A stretch of DNA of 64,000 bases from Sambucus nigra (lineage: Eukaryota; Streptophyta; Magnoliopsida; Dipsacales; Adoxaceae), in assembly GCA_949130495.1 (NCBI GenBank), contig OX422211.1, forward strand, positions 399,213,049 to 399,277,048, in the 5' to 3' direction. The position numbers and the translations under genes are program-made. This document shows positions 35,687 through 46,444 of the stretch, in pieces. Below the pieces are notes generated by a model, which was not told the DNA's origin, searched no databases, and saw nothing but the letters and a program-made list of their open reading frames with translations. Position 1 is the first letter of the stretch; each line of letters opens with the position of its first letter.

Positions 35687-37190
35687 TGGCGCGGCGGAAA
35701 AAGTGTGCTCGTGTAAGTGCACAATCGTCGTGTGTTTCGCCGCCGCGATACAAAAGAAAACCTAAGCTACTACTACACTTGACAAGAAAGTAAAGCGGTA
35801 AGTCGGGTATCGTAAATCCACAGGGAGTGATTGAATTTTAGACTTTAATTGTTTTATAACTTCAGGAAATAAAAGTGTAAAATAAATAAATGAAAAGGTG
35901 AATGGGTGGTTGTCGTGACAAAAGAAAAGAATAAGTTACGCTAAATTAAAGTAAAGCGAGGATCGGGATCGCATCCTACCAAACGGATCGAAACAACTAC
36001 TAATTAGAATTAAGGCTCGAAAGCAATTTAATCGAGCATTCACAATTAAGCATAAACATCACGCAAGAAGGAATTTAACCCAAAGTTGCGAGATAAAACA
36101 TTTAACTGAAAAATGGTCACACGCGGATTAAATTCGGATTGTCGCTATAAACTCTAACGTTGCGTGACAAAGTAAGATAAACGCTTAACAATCCAACTTT
36201 GATACACGCGGTTTCAATTAAACGCAATTTTACACAAAACCTAATTTTCGAGGTCCAAACCCGAAAATGGCAAAAACGCAATCCCGACCCTATTTATCTA
36301 AGGGCTAGACGTAAATGAAACTAATTAACAAAGCAATAAACTAATTAAGCAAGAAATGGATAACTAAACTAATTAACAAAGCATGAAATTAATCTAGAAA
36401 GCAAGAAATGAAGGAAAACAAGCTATATTAATGGAGAGGGAAGATGAATAGTCAATCTTACAAACCAATTAGATGTCAAACCAAGAGGGATTGAAGAAGA
36501 ACCAAGCAAATCCCACAAAACCCTAACTAAACTAAGCTAAATTTGTATATATGGATGGTCTTTTATTACAAAACCAAAATTTGGCTTATATAGTAAGTTG
36601 GATTAAAAGAAAAGAAGAAAGAAAAGAAAAGAAAAATATCTGCAGAAAACAGAGCATCGATCGATCGACCCCTTTGGTCGATCGATCGACCTAGGCAAAA
36701 CTTTGGCAAATCCAGAATGGTCGATCGATCGACCATTAGCGTCGATCGATCGATCAAGCAGGGCAGAATAAGGCAGCAGCAGCCCCTGCTTCTTTTCTTC
36801 CTCTTCTCCTCTTTTGCCTCCTTATTTTTCCTCCGCAAGAATCGCCGTAACTTCTTCGTTATGTATCGGAATCGCGCACCGTTCACGGCCACGCGAAGCT
36901 AGCGAGGAGAGATACAACTTTCGTGAGATGTTGGGCCAGGTACCCAAGCTGTGAAAAGATTAAAATGCCCTTGCGCGTGCGATAGTGTACGGAAATCGAG
37001 CGGAATGTATCCGAACTTCATACTAAGCATCCAAATACCTACAAAAGCTCAATTAACCCCTGCAAAACATGTTAACATATAAATACGAGGGTTGTATGGT
37101 TAACGAGCATAAATATAGGGATTAAGATACCCGAGGGGGCTAATAACGCGTAGGTTAACGGGTGAAATACGCAATATTTGCGGCGTATCA
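35687..37190 (-). repeat. 5' LTR of element C
   Basis: 1504 bp, nearly identical to 30956-32459, with the same palindromic cluster at 36655-36765. It ends GCGTATCA and is followed by the target duplication CCTAT. Confidence 0.93.
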
Positions 37191-37690
37191 CCTATATCGG
37201 TGACTTAACAACGAAAATGCTTGTTAAGATTTTTCATAAGCTCCGCCTATAATGGTGACTTAATAACAAAAATGCTTGATAAGATTTTTCATAAGCTCCA
37301 CCTATAACGGTAACTTAATAACGAAAATGCTTGTTAAGATTTTTCATATGATCCACCTATAACGGTGAATTAACAGCCAAAATGCTTGTTAAGATTTTTC
37401 ACAAACTCCGCCTATAATGGTGACTTAATAATGAAAATGCTTGTTAAGTGTTTTTCATAAGCGCCACCTATATTGGTGACTTAACAACGAAAATGCTTGT
37501 TAAGATTTTCCATAAGCTCCACCTATAACGGTGACTTAACAACGAAAATGCTTGTTAAGATTTTTCACAAACTCCACTATAACGGTGACTTAACAACGAA
37601 AACACTTGTTTAAGATTTATTTCGCAAACTCCACCTATAACGGTGACTTAACAACGAAAATGATTGTTAAGGTTTTTCCATACACTCATT
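37191..37690 (+). repeat. Minisatellite of the PMD gene's last intron, right part (copy B)
   Basis: About eight units of the same 55-60 bp repeat as in element A (CACCTATAACGGTGACTTAA with ATGCTTGTTAAG). Many units read AAAATGCTTG where copy A reads AAAACACTTG, so the arrays have diverged as families. Confidence 0.9.
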
Positions 37691-37711
37691 ATTTCTTTTA
37701 CCTGTTGTCAG

Positions 37712-38335
37712 CTTACACGAGAGGATTCTCCATCAGCTCCTTCGCCCGTTGCCTCGCCCCATCGGGAACCTATCGTTTTAGAAGATTCTATCCATAATGA
37801 TCAAGGGTCCACGACTGGTGCTGCTATTGAGACCAAATCTGGCTGTGAGATTCCTCTGCCCAACCTAGATCCTCACGCCTTCTGACCCATGGTGCTTCAA
37901 TGTTCTCCTCAAAAGTCTGCTAACCATCATTTGGTAGTTGAGCAACTTTTAAATGATTATCCAGAAATGTTCACGGTGGATTGCCTGTGTTCAAACATCT
38001 CTATTATGAGTTACAGGCTTCAGGGCATCGCTACCGTCGTTACTGAAATTGCCAATACCCCGACCTTAAACGTTACTTGACCCCTCCTTAACTAATTTCT
38101 AGGTTATCTGAGGGATTTAGGTCGCGACGGATTCTGTTTTGCCTGGCTTATCATGCATTTGAAGACCTTGAAGAGTCAACGAATGGACAGCCAAAGGGAA
38201 CTCCTATGGAAACATCATGAGGATCAGCGGGTCGAGGAAGCTAAGTTGGTCGAGTTAGTGCCTTTTCTTAGAGATATTGACCAGGAGGTGGAGGACATCG
38301 AAGAAGATCTGCGTCTGGTGAAACTTAAATGAGAG
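37712..38335 (+). pseudogene. Last exon of the antisense PMD gene, element B copy
   Basis: Follows acceptor TTGTCAG at 37711. The N-terminal part reads SSFARCLAPSG-type sequence in one frame and HREPIVLEDSIHNDQGSTTG in the homologous frame, then CEIPLPNLDPHAF, a TGA, MVLQCSPQKSANHHLVVEQL and a charged C-terminal part. The TGA and later frame breaks inactivate it. It aligns with 796-1389 throughout, so the two elements share the intron position. Not resolvable further. Confidence 0.7.
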
Positions 38336-38751
38336 AAAATCCTTATCGAGCGCACGTAAGCACAGACAAGGTTGGAGGTTTCTATTAAGGCCCAATGGTC
38401 TTGCCTAGAAGCCTCTTCGGGCCTTCCTGGATATTTTTTCTCCTCCCCAGATATGTGGTTCCTCCTAAGCCAATGAGCTTTTGTATATATTTTTTCTTTT
38501 TTTCTCTCCTTCGTATGTAATTCGTGGGCAATAGCTCCCAATTTTGTAATGCCCCCAGGGCTATGAATGAAGAAAGATATATGTTTTCTCATACTTTCCC
38601 TTTCTGTTATAACTGTTTGCGTATATTATGGAGTTCTATAATTTTTTCATCTCCACTTGGGTTATAATAAAAAGAACTTGGATACTCACATAAAAAAAAA
38701 TTGTGTATTCATAACAATAGCTAGATACATCAGTGGTTCAAACCTAATTTA
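38336..38751. other. Convergent gap between PMD gene and pol, element B
   Basis: Counterpart of 1390-1831, with T-rich stretches and CTATGAATGAAGAAAGA. No other feature. Confidence 0.6.
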
Positions 38752-40350
38752 TTACACATGATAGACCTACAACTATTTATTATTAATCTTAAATGGTCTA
38801 TCCTCTTCCATCCTAGAAATTAAGCAATAACCTGAGTCATGAGCTTCTTTTACAATGAAAGATCCCTCCTAGTTTGTTGCAAACCTAGGTAGAGGAAGCC
38901 CCCTAATGTGTTTCACTGCTGCCTTCAACATGAGGTCTCCCTCCACGAACTTACTCGGTCTTACCAAGTTATCATATTCCCTGGAAAGATGTTTCGTATA
39001 TATTCAAAAGTGTTGCATCACATTCTCTTTGTGCTCATCCAACACCTCCAACTGCACATGTCTGTTCTGAGGGAGGATGCTACTTCGCAAAGCATATCGA
39101 GCAGAGGGAACTTCTAACTCCATTGGGAAAATCGCCTTGGCCCCATAGATAAAGGACAATGGAGTATACCCTATGGGCTTTCTCATAGTTGTTCGAAAGG
39201 CGCACAATACAACTAGTATCCTATCATCCCACGCTCCTGGGAAATCCTCTATGGTTTTAGCTAAGATATTAACCAAAGTTTTGTTAGTTACTTCAGCCTG
39301 ACCGTTTCGCTTTGGATATGCCACTGTAGAAGTATGATGGATAATTGAGTACTTATCTATAAGCATCGTTACTTCTGAATTGACAAAAGGGGTTAAATTA
39401 TCTGAAAGGATGCCCTTTGGGATCCCAAAATGGCAAATGATGTATTCTCTGATGAAGTTTTTCACCACCCCCGCCGTTGCCCTTGTGAGTGGTATCGCTT
39501 CAGCCTACTTTATGAAGCACTCCATTGCTACTAATATACATATCTTCCCCCTTAAAGAAGGATGTATTGCCCCTACCAGGTCGAATGCCCAAGTGTAAAA
39601 AGGATAAGGCGTTTCCAGGAGTGTAGGTCTACCGATGGGGCATGGATCATATTTCAATGGAGTTGACAAGCTTTGCCTTTTCGAATGAACTCAGCAGAGT
39701 CTTTATCCATTTTTGGCTAATAATACCCCAACGTCATCAATTGGTGATATAACTTGGCCCCTACTATGTGAGCTGGATCGTGCGCCTGCTTGAGGACCTC
39801 GGCTGCTTCTTCCTTTGTGATGCAACACAATGGCCTATTAAAGTATCCCCTTCAATAAAGTTTCCCATCCTAAATGTAGAATCTTGAGGCCCTCCACTTG
39901 AGTCCCATCTCGTCAATTTTCTATGCTGGGGCAACCCCATCTCTGATAAAGTCAATATACGGCTGTCTCCAATCAGGTTAGGCTACGACGAAATGACATT
40001 CTGCTGCTTTGAAGAATAATTGGCATTTATTGCATTTTCGTTGTAGCTCTGCTGCGTCTTGTTTCATTTTGGGCCAAAAATACCCCTCTCTTTGCATTCT
40101 TCGATAGAGGGGTATCTCAGTTGTCTCGCAGTGCTCTTCATGTGTTATCTTCAATCTTCGCTCTTCCTCTTCTGGATTGATGCACCTTGACAACCATCCT
40201 TCTGCGTTCCTAAAGTAAAGGCTTCCCTACTTTGTGAAGTATTGGGCTAATTCCCTCAAGCCCATCGCTCCTTCCCCAAATTCCAGTTGCCCTTTAATCA
40301 GCGTCGTCTTCCCTTGGTAGAATTAACTGTACTATTGAAGGAGCTATTCT
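38752..40350 (-). pseudogene. Integrase region of element B pol
   Basis: Stop at 38752-38754. N to C it contains a first zinc-binding module (THEEHCETTEIPLYRRMQRE, GYFWPKMKQDAAELQRKCNK; 39978-40193), a linker with WRQPYIDFIRDG, a second HHCC module (LMTLGYY then PKMDKDSAEFIRK; about 39690-39780, with a Cys replaced), the core HFGIPKGILSDNLTPFVNSE then AYPKRNGQAEVTNKTL (39004-39468), and a C-terminal GYTPLSFIYGAKAIFPMELE segment. The second Asp and the Glu of the catalytic triad are present in this copy. Stops and frame changes at several points, for example 39776 and 39980, make it inactive. Confidence 0.85.
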
Positions 40351-40803
40351 TCATTGGATCACGACGGTAGTTGTATCATTTCTTATGACCATCTTCTGGG
40401 CAATGGTGGCATAGGCGTCTGGGTGATGATTCATCATTTTGGGTTGTGTCTTGATCTTAGTCCGATGGAACTAGCATAGGAGCCTCTGAATGATTGTTCT
40501 GTATGGTGCCAGGCTCATGTGTTTCAACTCGTACTCTCCATTCACTTACTGAACCACCAAATTCGAATTACCTTTGATGCAATGTGAAAGAATCCCCCTC
40601 CGAAGATCCTCTAGCAACCCCAACACCAATGCTTCATATTCCGCCTCGTTGTTAGAACAAGGGAAATCTAATTTGTAGGAAAGGCAAATCTCCTCCATTC
40701 CTTTTGAGAGAATAACCCCTGCTCCTCCTTTCTTTTCTTCCGAAGATCCATCGAACTGGATTGTCCATTCCTCATCCGTTGCATCTAGGTGGTTGGCCTG
40801 CAA
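40351..40803 (-). pseudogene. Second (archaeal-type) RNase H of element B
   Basis: LDATDEEWTIQFDGSSEEKK, GAGVILSKGMEEICLSYKL, SNNEAEYEALVLGLLE, CIKGNSNLVVQ, stop, VNGEYEL. The Asp-Gly-Ser-Ser, Glu and Asn-replaced Asp positions (KGNSN against KGDSN in element A) are visible, so a likely catalytic Asp is lost. It confirms the Tat assignment. Confidence 0.85.
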
Positions 40804-41952
40804 ATCGTCTCCTGGAATACTTTCTTTGGGTGGCTCAAATGTTCCCGAGGGGAAATTTCCAACAAATCAGTGTACGCTTGACTTTTGATCGCGCGAGGAA
40901 CCACACACTTCAAGTCATACTCGGAGAGGATGAGGAACCACCTATTTGCCCTACCAACAAATATCATTCTTGCTAGAAAATACTTAATAGGATCACATCT
41001 AGTTACAATATGAATTGTAAAATATAACATACAATGTCTAAGTTTTTGTGCTACAAAGACTAAGGCTAAAAAATACCTTTCCAAACTACTATATCTGACT
41101 TCTGGCCCATGTATGATTCTGCTGAGGTAGTAGACCGACCGTTCTTCCCCATCAATCTCATGTGCCAACAAAGCTCCCACGGACCTCGTGGTGGATGTGA
41201 GGTATAACTACAACGGTATTCCTGCCTGTGGGGGAACCATGATCTGTGGTGAAACAAGCAGCTTCTTCAACCCAGCAAGTGAATCCTAGTGAACTTCCTC
41301 CCACTTGAATTTTGCGTTCCTTCATAACAGTTGCATCAACGAGTGTGTCATTTCGGCTAACCCTGGCACAAATCTCCTAAGATAAGAGACTTTTTTGAGG
41401 AAAATCTTGATCTCCTTCGCCGTTCTTGGATGGCATCTCTAAGATCGCTCGCTACTTGTCATGGTCCATCTGTACCCCTTTTCGATCAACCACGAAGCCT
41501 AGAAATTTCCCACTTGTTACCCCAAAGATGCATTTCAGTGGGTTTATCCTCAATTTATACTTCCTGTATCGAGCAAACACCTTCCTTAAATCTCCCAGAT
41601 GGGCCTTGATTTGATGGCCAAATCGTCCACATAGAATTCCACAAATTTATGGAAGAAGTCTTGGAAAATGTCAATCATTGTCCTCTGGTAAGTAGCCCCA
41701 GCGTTCTTGAATCCAAAAATACATGAAATTTCCCAACGGTGTCCTGAACGCCATATTCTCTGCATTCGAGGGGTCCATCTTGATCTGGTTGTACCCTACA
41801 TACCCATCCATGAAGGTATACATCTCATGACCAGTCGTTGAATCTATCAGACTATCAATTGAGGGCAGAGGGAACTCATCATTCGGGCAAGCTCTATTCA
41901 AATTTGTGAAGTCCACCCAGATCCTTATTTGGTTTTTGCCTTTCTTTCCCAC
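40804..41952 (-). pseudogene. Reverse transcriptase and first RNase H of element B
   Basis: KNQIRIWVDFTNLNRACPND, EFPLPSIDSLIDS, MYTFMDGYVGYNQIKMDP and AFRTPLGNFMY are followed by a frameshift: near 41711-41722 about 11 bases present in element A are missing, removing the VMPF part of the motif. The active site FYVDDLAIKSR (codons 41622-41633) is intact but in another frame. The first RNase H (40785-41180) reads ALLAHEIDGEERSVYYLSR, RYSSLERYFLALVFVAQKL and IVTRCDPIKYFLA. This deletion alone would abolish RT. Confidence 0.88.
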
Positions 41953-42826
41953 CGGGATAATGCTTGACAGCCAAAGAAGGTGCTATATCAGTTTGATGAA
42001 CCCTACTGCTAATAGGCGCTGGACCTCTTCCTTTATCTTTAAGTCTAGCTCAGGCTTGTTCGTTCTTGTTTTTTATTTCACTGGAATGTCTGAAGGCATT
42101 ATGTTCAATTTGTGACAACTACCTCCCTCGTCCAGCCCTTCCATCTCCGTGTATTTCCACGTAAAAACGTCTATGAACTCTCGAATCAACATAACCAACA
42201 CCTCTCATTTCTCCTTACTGAGATCTTTTGCGATAAAAATAGGCCTTGGGTCCTCCTATTCTTTTGCCAGGTTCAACTGCTCTAGTTCTCGCACCTCCAG
42301 TTTCGATTGATCCATCATGTATTTTTAGTTCCTCGGCGACTTCCTCTATAAATTCCTTTACGTTGGAGTTATCTACCACCATACATTGCCCTCACTGATC
42401 CACTAGAAATCACTCATATATCAGGTCAGCCTCATTATCAGCTTCTTCAGCCCCCCACTCACACCATTTTAATCTATATACCAATTTTCCTTCTTTGATA
42501 ACGACTTTCTTACGCTGCCTACTAGTAGCGGTGAGTTCCTTCCTCTTCTTCTCTCTAGAAGCCTCAGCCACGCTTTTTTCTGAGAATCAGCTCAATACGG
42601 TTTATCGTTGGACCTCATGCTCCATTGGATCCACTCTGGGCCTCATCCTGTCTCTGAGCTGTTTCGAGATGTTTTGGGGCCGAGGGACCACCTGGTGAGC
42701 TTCTTCGATCATCACTCTTGCACTACTTGCAACCTCTTTATTCTGCTCATTCAAGGGCCCCATCCTTTCTCTGTTCGAGGGAACCCATGCTCCCTCCATT
42801 CTTCTCATTAGGACCCGATCATCCTC
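41953..42826 (-). pseudogene. Linker between protease and RT, element B
   Basis: Decayed counterpart of 6661-7551. Includes an open basic segment (RRMEGAWVPSNRERMGPLNE, 42602-42808) and the FMEEV-type acidic block with stops. No catalytic motif. Confidence 0.6.
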
Positions 42827-43438
42827 CTACAATTCAGTGTAAAATGCTGCATCTACCAAGTGAGCTTCCTCAATAGCGAAGGGCCTATTCGTAGCCCTAA
42901 TGGTCACCTCTGTTCCCTTGATATTCGCTTTAGCACATTGGTGGTACGTTGAAGGAACTAGACCTTGGTTGTGCATCCATACCCTTTTTATTAGCAGATG
43001 ATAGGAATTTTCACTCTCTATTACGTGGAACTTGATATGGGAGCTCAGATTTTCCATTATAATCCCAATATTAACGTACCCAATGAATTTGGAAGATTGG
43101 TTATCATACCCTGAAATCACCAAAGGCATGGGGACCAACTGTTCTTCTAGAATATTGGTTTCATGGAAAGAGTTGATTGGCATGATATTGATGGAAGCTC
43201 CCCCATCCATAAGAGTCCTTGCAAAACTAACTCCGTTGACGCTAGCAATCACACACAATGGCCTATTATGAGGGAATCTTACAGCCCTATCTGCATCGTT
43301 GAAGGTTACTTCTGATCGAAACCTCCTCACTAACCTGGCCATGGGTCCCTTCCATATCATCGAAGGGACTTCATTCTTCCTCGCAATATCAAGTATTGTC
43401 TCAGTTATCTCTAAGCTACTCTCCTTCGGTATCCCCAC
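42827..43438 (-). pseudogene. Aspartic protease region of element B
   Basis: Open for 203 codons. Contains VNGVSFARTLMDGGASINIM (catalytic Asp at 43205-43207; motif DGGAS), VPMPLVISGYDNQSSKFIGY, and YHLLIKRVWMHNQGLVPSTY, the family end motif, followed by HQCAKANIKG. The N-terminal part MGIPKESSLEITETILDIAR matches element A. The motif Gly also occurs in element A. The segment is whole but the polyprotein frame is broken on both sides. Confidence 0.85.
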
Positions 43439-43486
43439 TTAGTCGAAGAACCAGGTGAACTTTGGGGATTTTGAAACTACACAGTA

Positions 43487-45215
43487 CTATAGGACTGGGT
43501 CTACTTCCTCACCTTCAATGTTGTATACTTCCTTCACTTTGGATCTTGCCTCATCGTATGCTAGTACTACATTATTAATTCCCTTCGTACAATCTTCAAG
43601 AGCTTCTTCTAATTCTCCCTGCTTCGTAGCTGGCTTTCTTTCTTCTCTGTCCGCTTCCTCATCATAGGCCACCACCAAATTATCCCCATGTGTTAGGAGT
43701 GGGTTGTTGTTAACGTTTTGCGGAGGGATTTGTAACATCCCTGCCTTCACATACTTATCGATGATTCTCCTCAGCGTGAAATATCTCTCTGTTGGATGCT
43801 GGATCTTCCGATGAATCTGGAAATATTTGGTATCCTCCCTTATCGTCGCATCGGGTTCCCCCACGGGAATGCCCTTTGGTTCGTAGACTGTTCCTCCTTG
43901 GACTATTGCGTTGTAACAACTGACAACCTCTTCCATTGTACAAGGCAATGGTGGTGGGTCCTCCCTGTCTCTTCCAAACTTCCTCTTATTGTCCTTCTTT
44001 GGCGCCTTGCCCCCATCTGCTCCCTCGGTGTACCCTACCCGTGGGGGCTGAGACCTCCCTCCCACAGGTTGTATCGGCTACCTAAACATCATGGGCACCA
44101 CCACTGGATTTGGTCGCACCACCAAGGAGATATTTCTTGCTACTTTTAGGAACGCCGGAAAAGTCCCCTCGCGTGTTTCATTAATGAGATGACAAATGTA
44201 CTCAGGAAGCATCCCCTCCGCACAGATCTTTAATAACTTGGACTCTTTGGCCTCCTCCCTGACATCAGGTGATCTTTCCCTGAACCTTCTAACGTACGCC
44301 ACCACTTCTTCCCCTGGTCGTTGCTTCTCCCTCCCCAGTTGGGTCAAAGTAAACTCATCTTCCGCCAGAAATAACTTCTGGATGAACAAAACATGCATCT
44401 CTTCCCATGTAGAAACACTCTTAGGAGCCAAATGAGAATACCAAGTATATTCTTTATCAATTAAAGATTTAGAAAACTCCCTCAACATGAGCTTCTTATT
44501 ATTACAATGTGCCCCCCAAGTGTTCAACGAAGCGCTTAATGTGCTCCTATGGGTTTCCCCCTTTCCTTGTGTATTTTTCAAAAATAGGGGGAGTATAGTC
44601 CTTTGGATATGGCTCATCGTTGTATTCCTGGGGAGAAGGTGTTCAAAAGTCATCATATATCGAAGCTACCTCGCCCATAGATTGCGAGGAAACTTGCATG
44701 AACTTTAGCATCTCCTTCTTCATCTCCTTCCTCATCTCCTCCATGGGTGATGCCACTGGACCAACAACCAAAGGGACCATAGGTTGAGTGCCCGTTGCAG
44801 CTGGAGCAATCATCATAGTTGGGGCCGTTGATACTCCTGATATTCCCACTGATGGATTCACAACAGAGGGTATAGTTGCTGGGACTATTCTCGTTACACC
44901 TGCACTCGGTGGGGCCATTGGGGCTTCCCCTGGTGCTACGAAGGAATTGGCTTCGAATCCTCCCAACACCGTTGAAGCTACCGAAGTTTTCAAAAATTCA
45001 TAAAACTTACTCATGAGGAGTGCCACCTGAGCGGGTTCCAACCCTGCACTCGTGGAAACTTGTGTCACCCCTGGAATGCCTGTTTCCGCCTGAACTCGAG
45101 GTACCTCTATTCGAGGAGCCCCATCCCTTAGAGCCTCCAGTTCGCTAGCCGCTTGATCTTCATTGTGTTGAATGTCGTTAAAGTTGAGCCTTCGATTAAC
45201 GTTATCTTTCACCAT
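43487..45215 (-). pseudogene. Gag of element B
   Basis: Begins MVKDNVNRRLNFNDIQHNED 23 bp inside the primer-binding site. It continues with an Ala/Pro/Val-rich region (44643-45000), then after a frame break the capsid core: LNTWGAHCNNKKLMLREFSK, SLIDKEYTWYSHLAPKSVST, WEEMHVLFIQKLFLAEDEFT, RPGEEVVAYVRRFRERSPDV (44078-44656), and a C-terminal part with KRKFGRDREDPPPLPCTMEE, DPVL (43487-44065). No CCHC zinc knuckle is evident. Stops lie at the junctions of the three open parts. Gag would form the particle; this one is interrupted. Confidence 0.88.
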
Positions 45216-45237
45216 ACTCCTTGCTTAGAATAATGCC

Positions 45238-45255
45238 TCCCCAACAGAGTCGCCA
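45238..45255 (-). other. Primer-binding site of element B
   Basis: Minus strand reads TGGCGACTCTGTTGGGGA two bases beyond the 5' LTR end. I did not assign the tRNA. A related GACTCCACTGGGGA occurs at 49263-49276. Confidence 0.75.
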
Positions 45256-45257
45256 AA

Positions 45258-46444
45258 TGTAAGAGGGTAGTTTAGATAAGATGGAGGCGTAACCCATTTT
45301 GAGTACAGTAATGATAAGTTAAATAGCAACACTATTGATTAACCATGGGACATACAAACACTACTTAATGAAGATAGACTCAATTTGAACTCACAGATCT
45401 CTCATGTATAACTCAGAAGGTAGTAATGAACTTAGAAATAACTTAGCTATAGGGAGAGAGAAGTAAGGACCCTAGATACACCTTAGCAGGCAGCCAAAAC
45501 ACACCAATCACCCTTAAGAATCTCTGTCAAGTATTAAAAGCTTCGTACTAAATGATAATGGTGGGTGAGTAAACTCTCTGGTTTGTAACATCTCTCTCGT
45601 AATCACTTTTGAACTCTAAAAAAGATCATCCTCTCCTCAGAAGTGGTTGGGGTCCTTAAATTGCCTCCCATGCCACCCAGAGGCAACTCTACCATTAATG
45701 CATGTGAAAGACATCCCTCATGCTTTATGTCATAAAAATTAAATACTTGATGCACTAGTTGTCCCCACGTCATAAACATTAAATGCCAAGATATGCCTTT
45801 TTCCTAACCACTGTGTGCCAGGGGGCTATTGTCACAAAGGTGGCTCACTAACTATCTGACATCCCAAATACCATGGTGGTTTACTTAAGTGCATGTCTGA
45901 CATTGCCTAGATGGTTAGGGACATCAGATAAAGTGGATATGACATTAAGTAGAGGGTTATTTGGATCACAACTCAACGCCCGATGAAACTCCAACTGCTT
46001 CTCCTGAGCTTCCACGGTAAGGGTCCTTCGGTGTTTTACCAGGTATATCTAAGATGGACATGAAAAGACCCAACGGTGCCTCACTTCTCAATCCTCCAAA
46101 CCAAGTCCCTCTAAAGTTCCCACGGTGAGGTCATTCGATAGAGCATGAAATCTCTCCCAGACCCTGCCAAGCCTGGTCTCTCGCGAGTACCGTTTGACCT
46201 CACGCTAAAACTCTTTATTATTCTCGTTACATCATTACAACCGTTATAGCTTATATTTAATGTAAACAAAGATAAAATATGACTAACACAACAAGATAAA
46301 GTATGAGTTGCGATGCTAAGCTGCCTCGCTGAGTTGCCACGCTTGAGCTGCCACGCTGAGCTGCCTCGATTTCTTAATCCCAAACACTATAGCTAATGGG
46401 GGAATTATCACTAATCTCAGGATTACCTTCAAGCCCCATCTATA
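45258..46444 (-). repeat. 5' LTR of element B
   Basis: 1187 bp. The outer end reads TATAGATGGGG where other copies read TGTAGAGGGGG. Followed by GAAAT, the target duplication with one mismatch to GAACT on the other side. Confidence 0.92.

Larger units (their letters stand above)
30956..37190 (-). mobile_element. Element C: young non-autonomous Athila-like LTR retrotransposon
   Basis: Two LTRs of exactly 1504 bp (30956-32459 and 35687-37190) start TGGCGCGG and end GCG(C/T)ATCA on the plus strand, with target duplication CCTAT at 30951-30955 and 37191-37195. A primer site next to the right LTR and a purine tract (TTAGGGGGTG on the minus strand) next to the left LTR give minus orientation. The interior is only 3.2 kb and holds one ORF (34633-35550) but no gag, RT or integrase. 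Aligning the LTRs by eye I count about 24 substitutions and no indels, near 98.4% identity, so insertion is recent. It lies in the intron minisatellite of element B's PMD gene. Confidence 0.95.
25519..46444 (-). mobile_element. Element B: complete but inactive Tat-type Ty3/gypsy retrotransposon with antisense PMD gene
   Basis: Bounded by LTRs of 1188 bp (25519-26706) and 1187 bp (45258-46444) that start TGTAGAGGGGG and end CCCTCTTACA, with minor changes, on the minus strand. The flanks are GAACT and GAAAT, a 5-bp target duplication with one mismatch. The primer site lies inside the right LTR and the polypurine tract beside the left LTR, so gag-pol runs right to left. Order on the minus strand: 5' LTR, gag, protease, RT, RNase H, second RNase H, integrase, then a convergent PMD gene, then the 3' LTR. 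Length is 20.9 kb, or about 14.7 kb without nested element C. LTR divergence (about 9-10% over the first 230 bp by eye) makes it clearly older than C. Confidence 0.93.

Noticed and set aside
45238..45255. Naming the primer tRNA of element B
   Set aside because: TGGCGACTCTGTTGGGGA matched no plant tRNA 3' end I could verify from memory.
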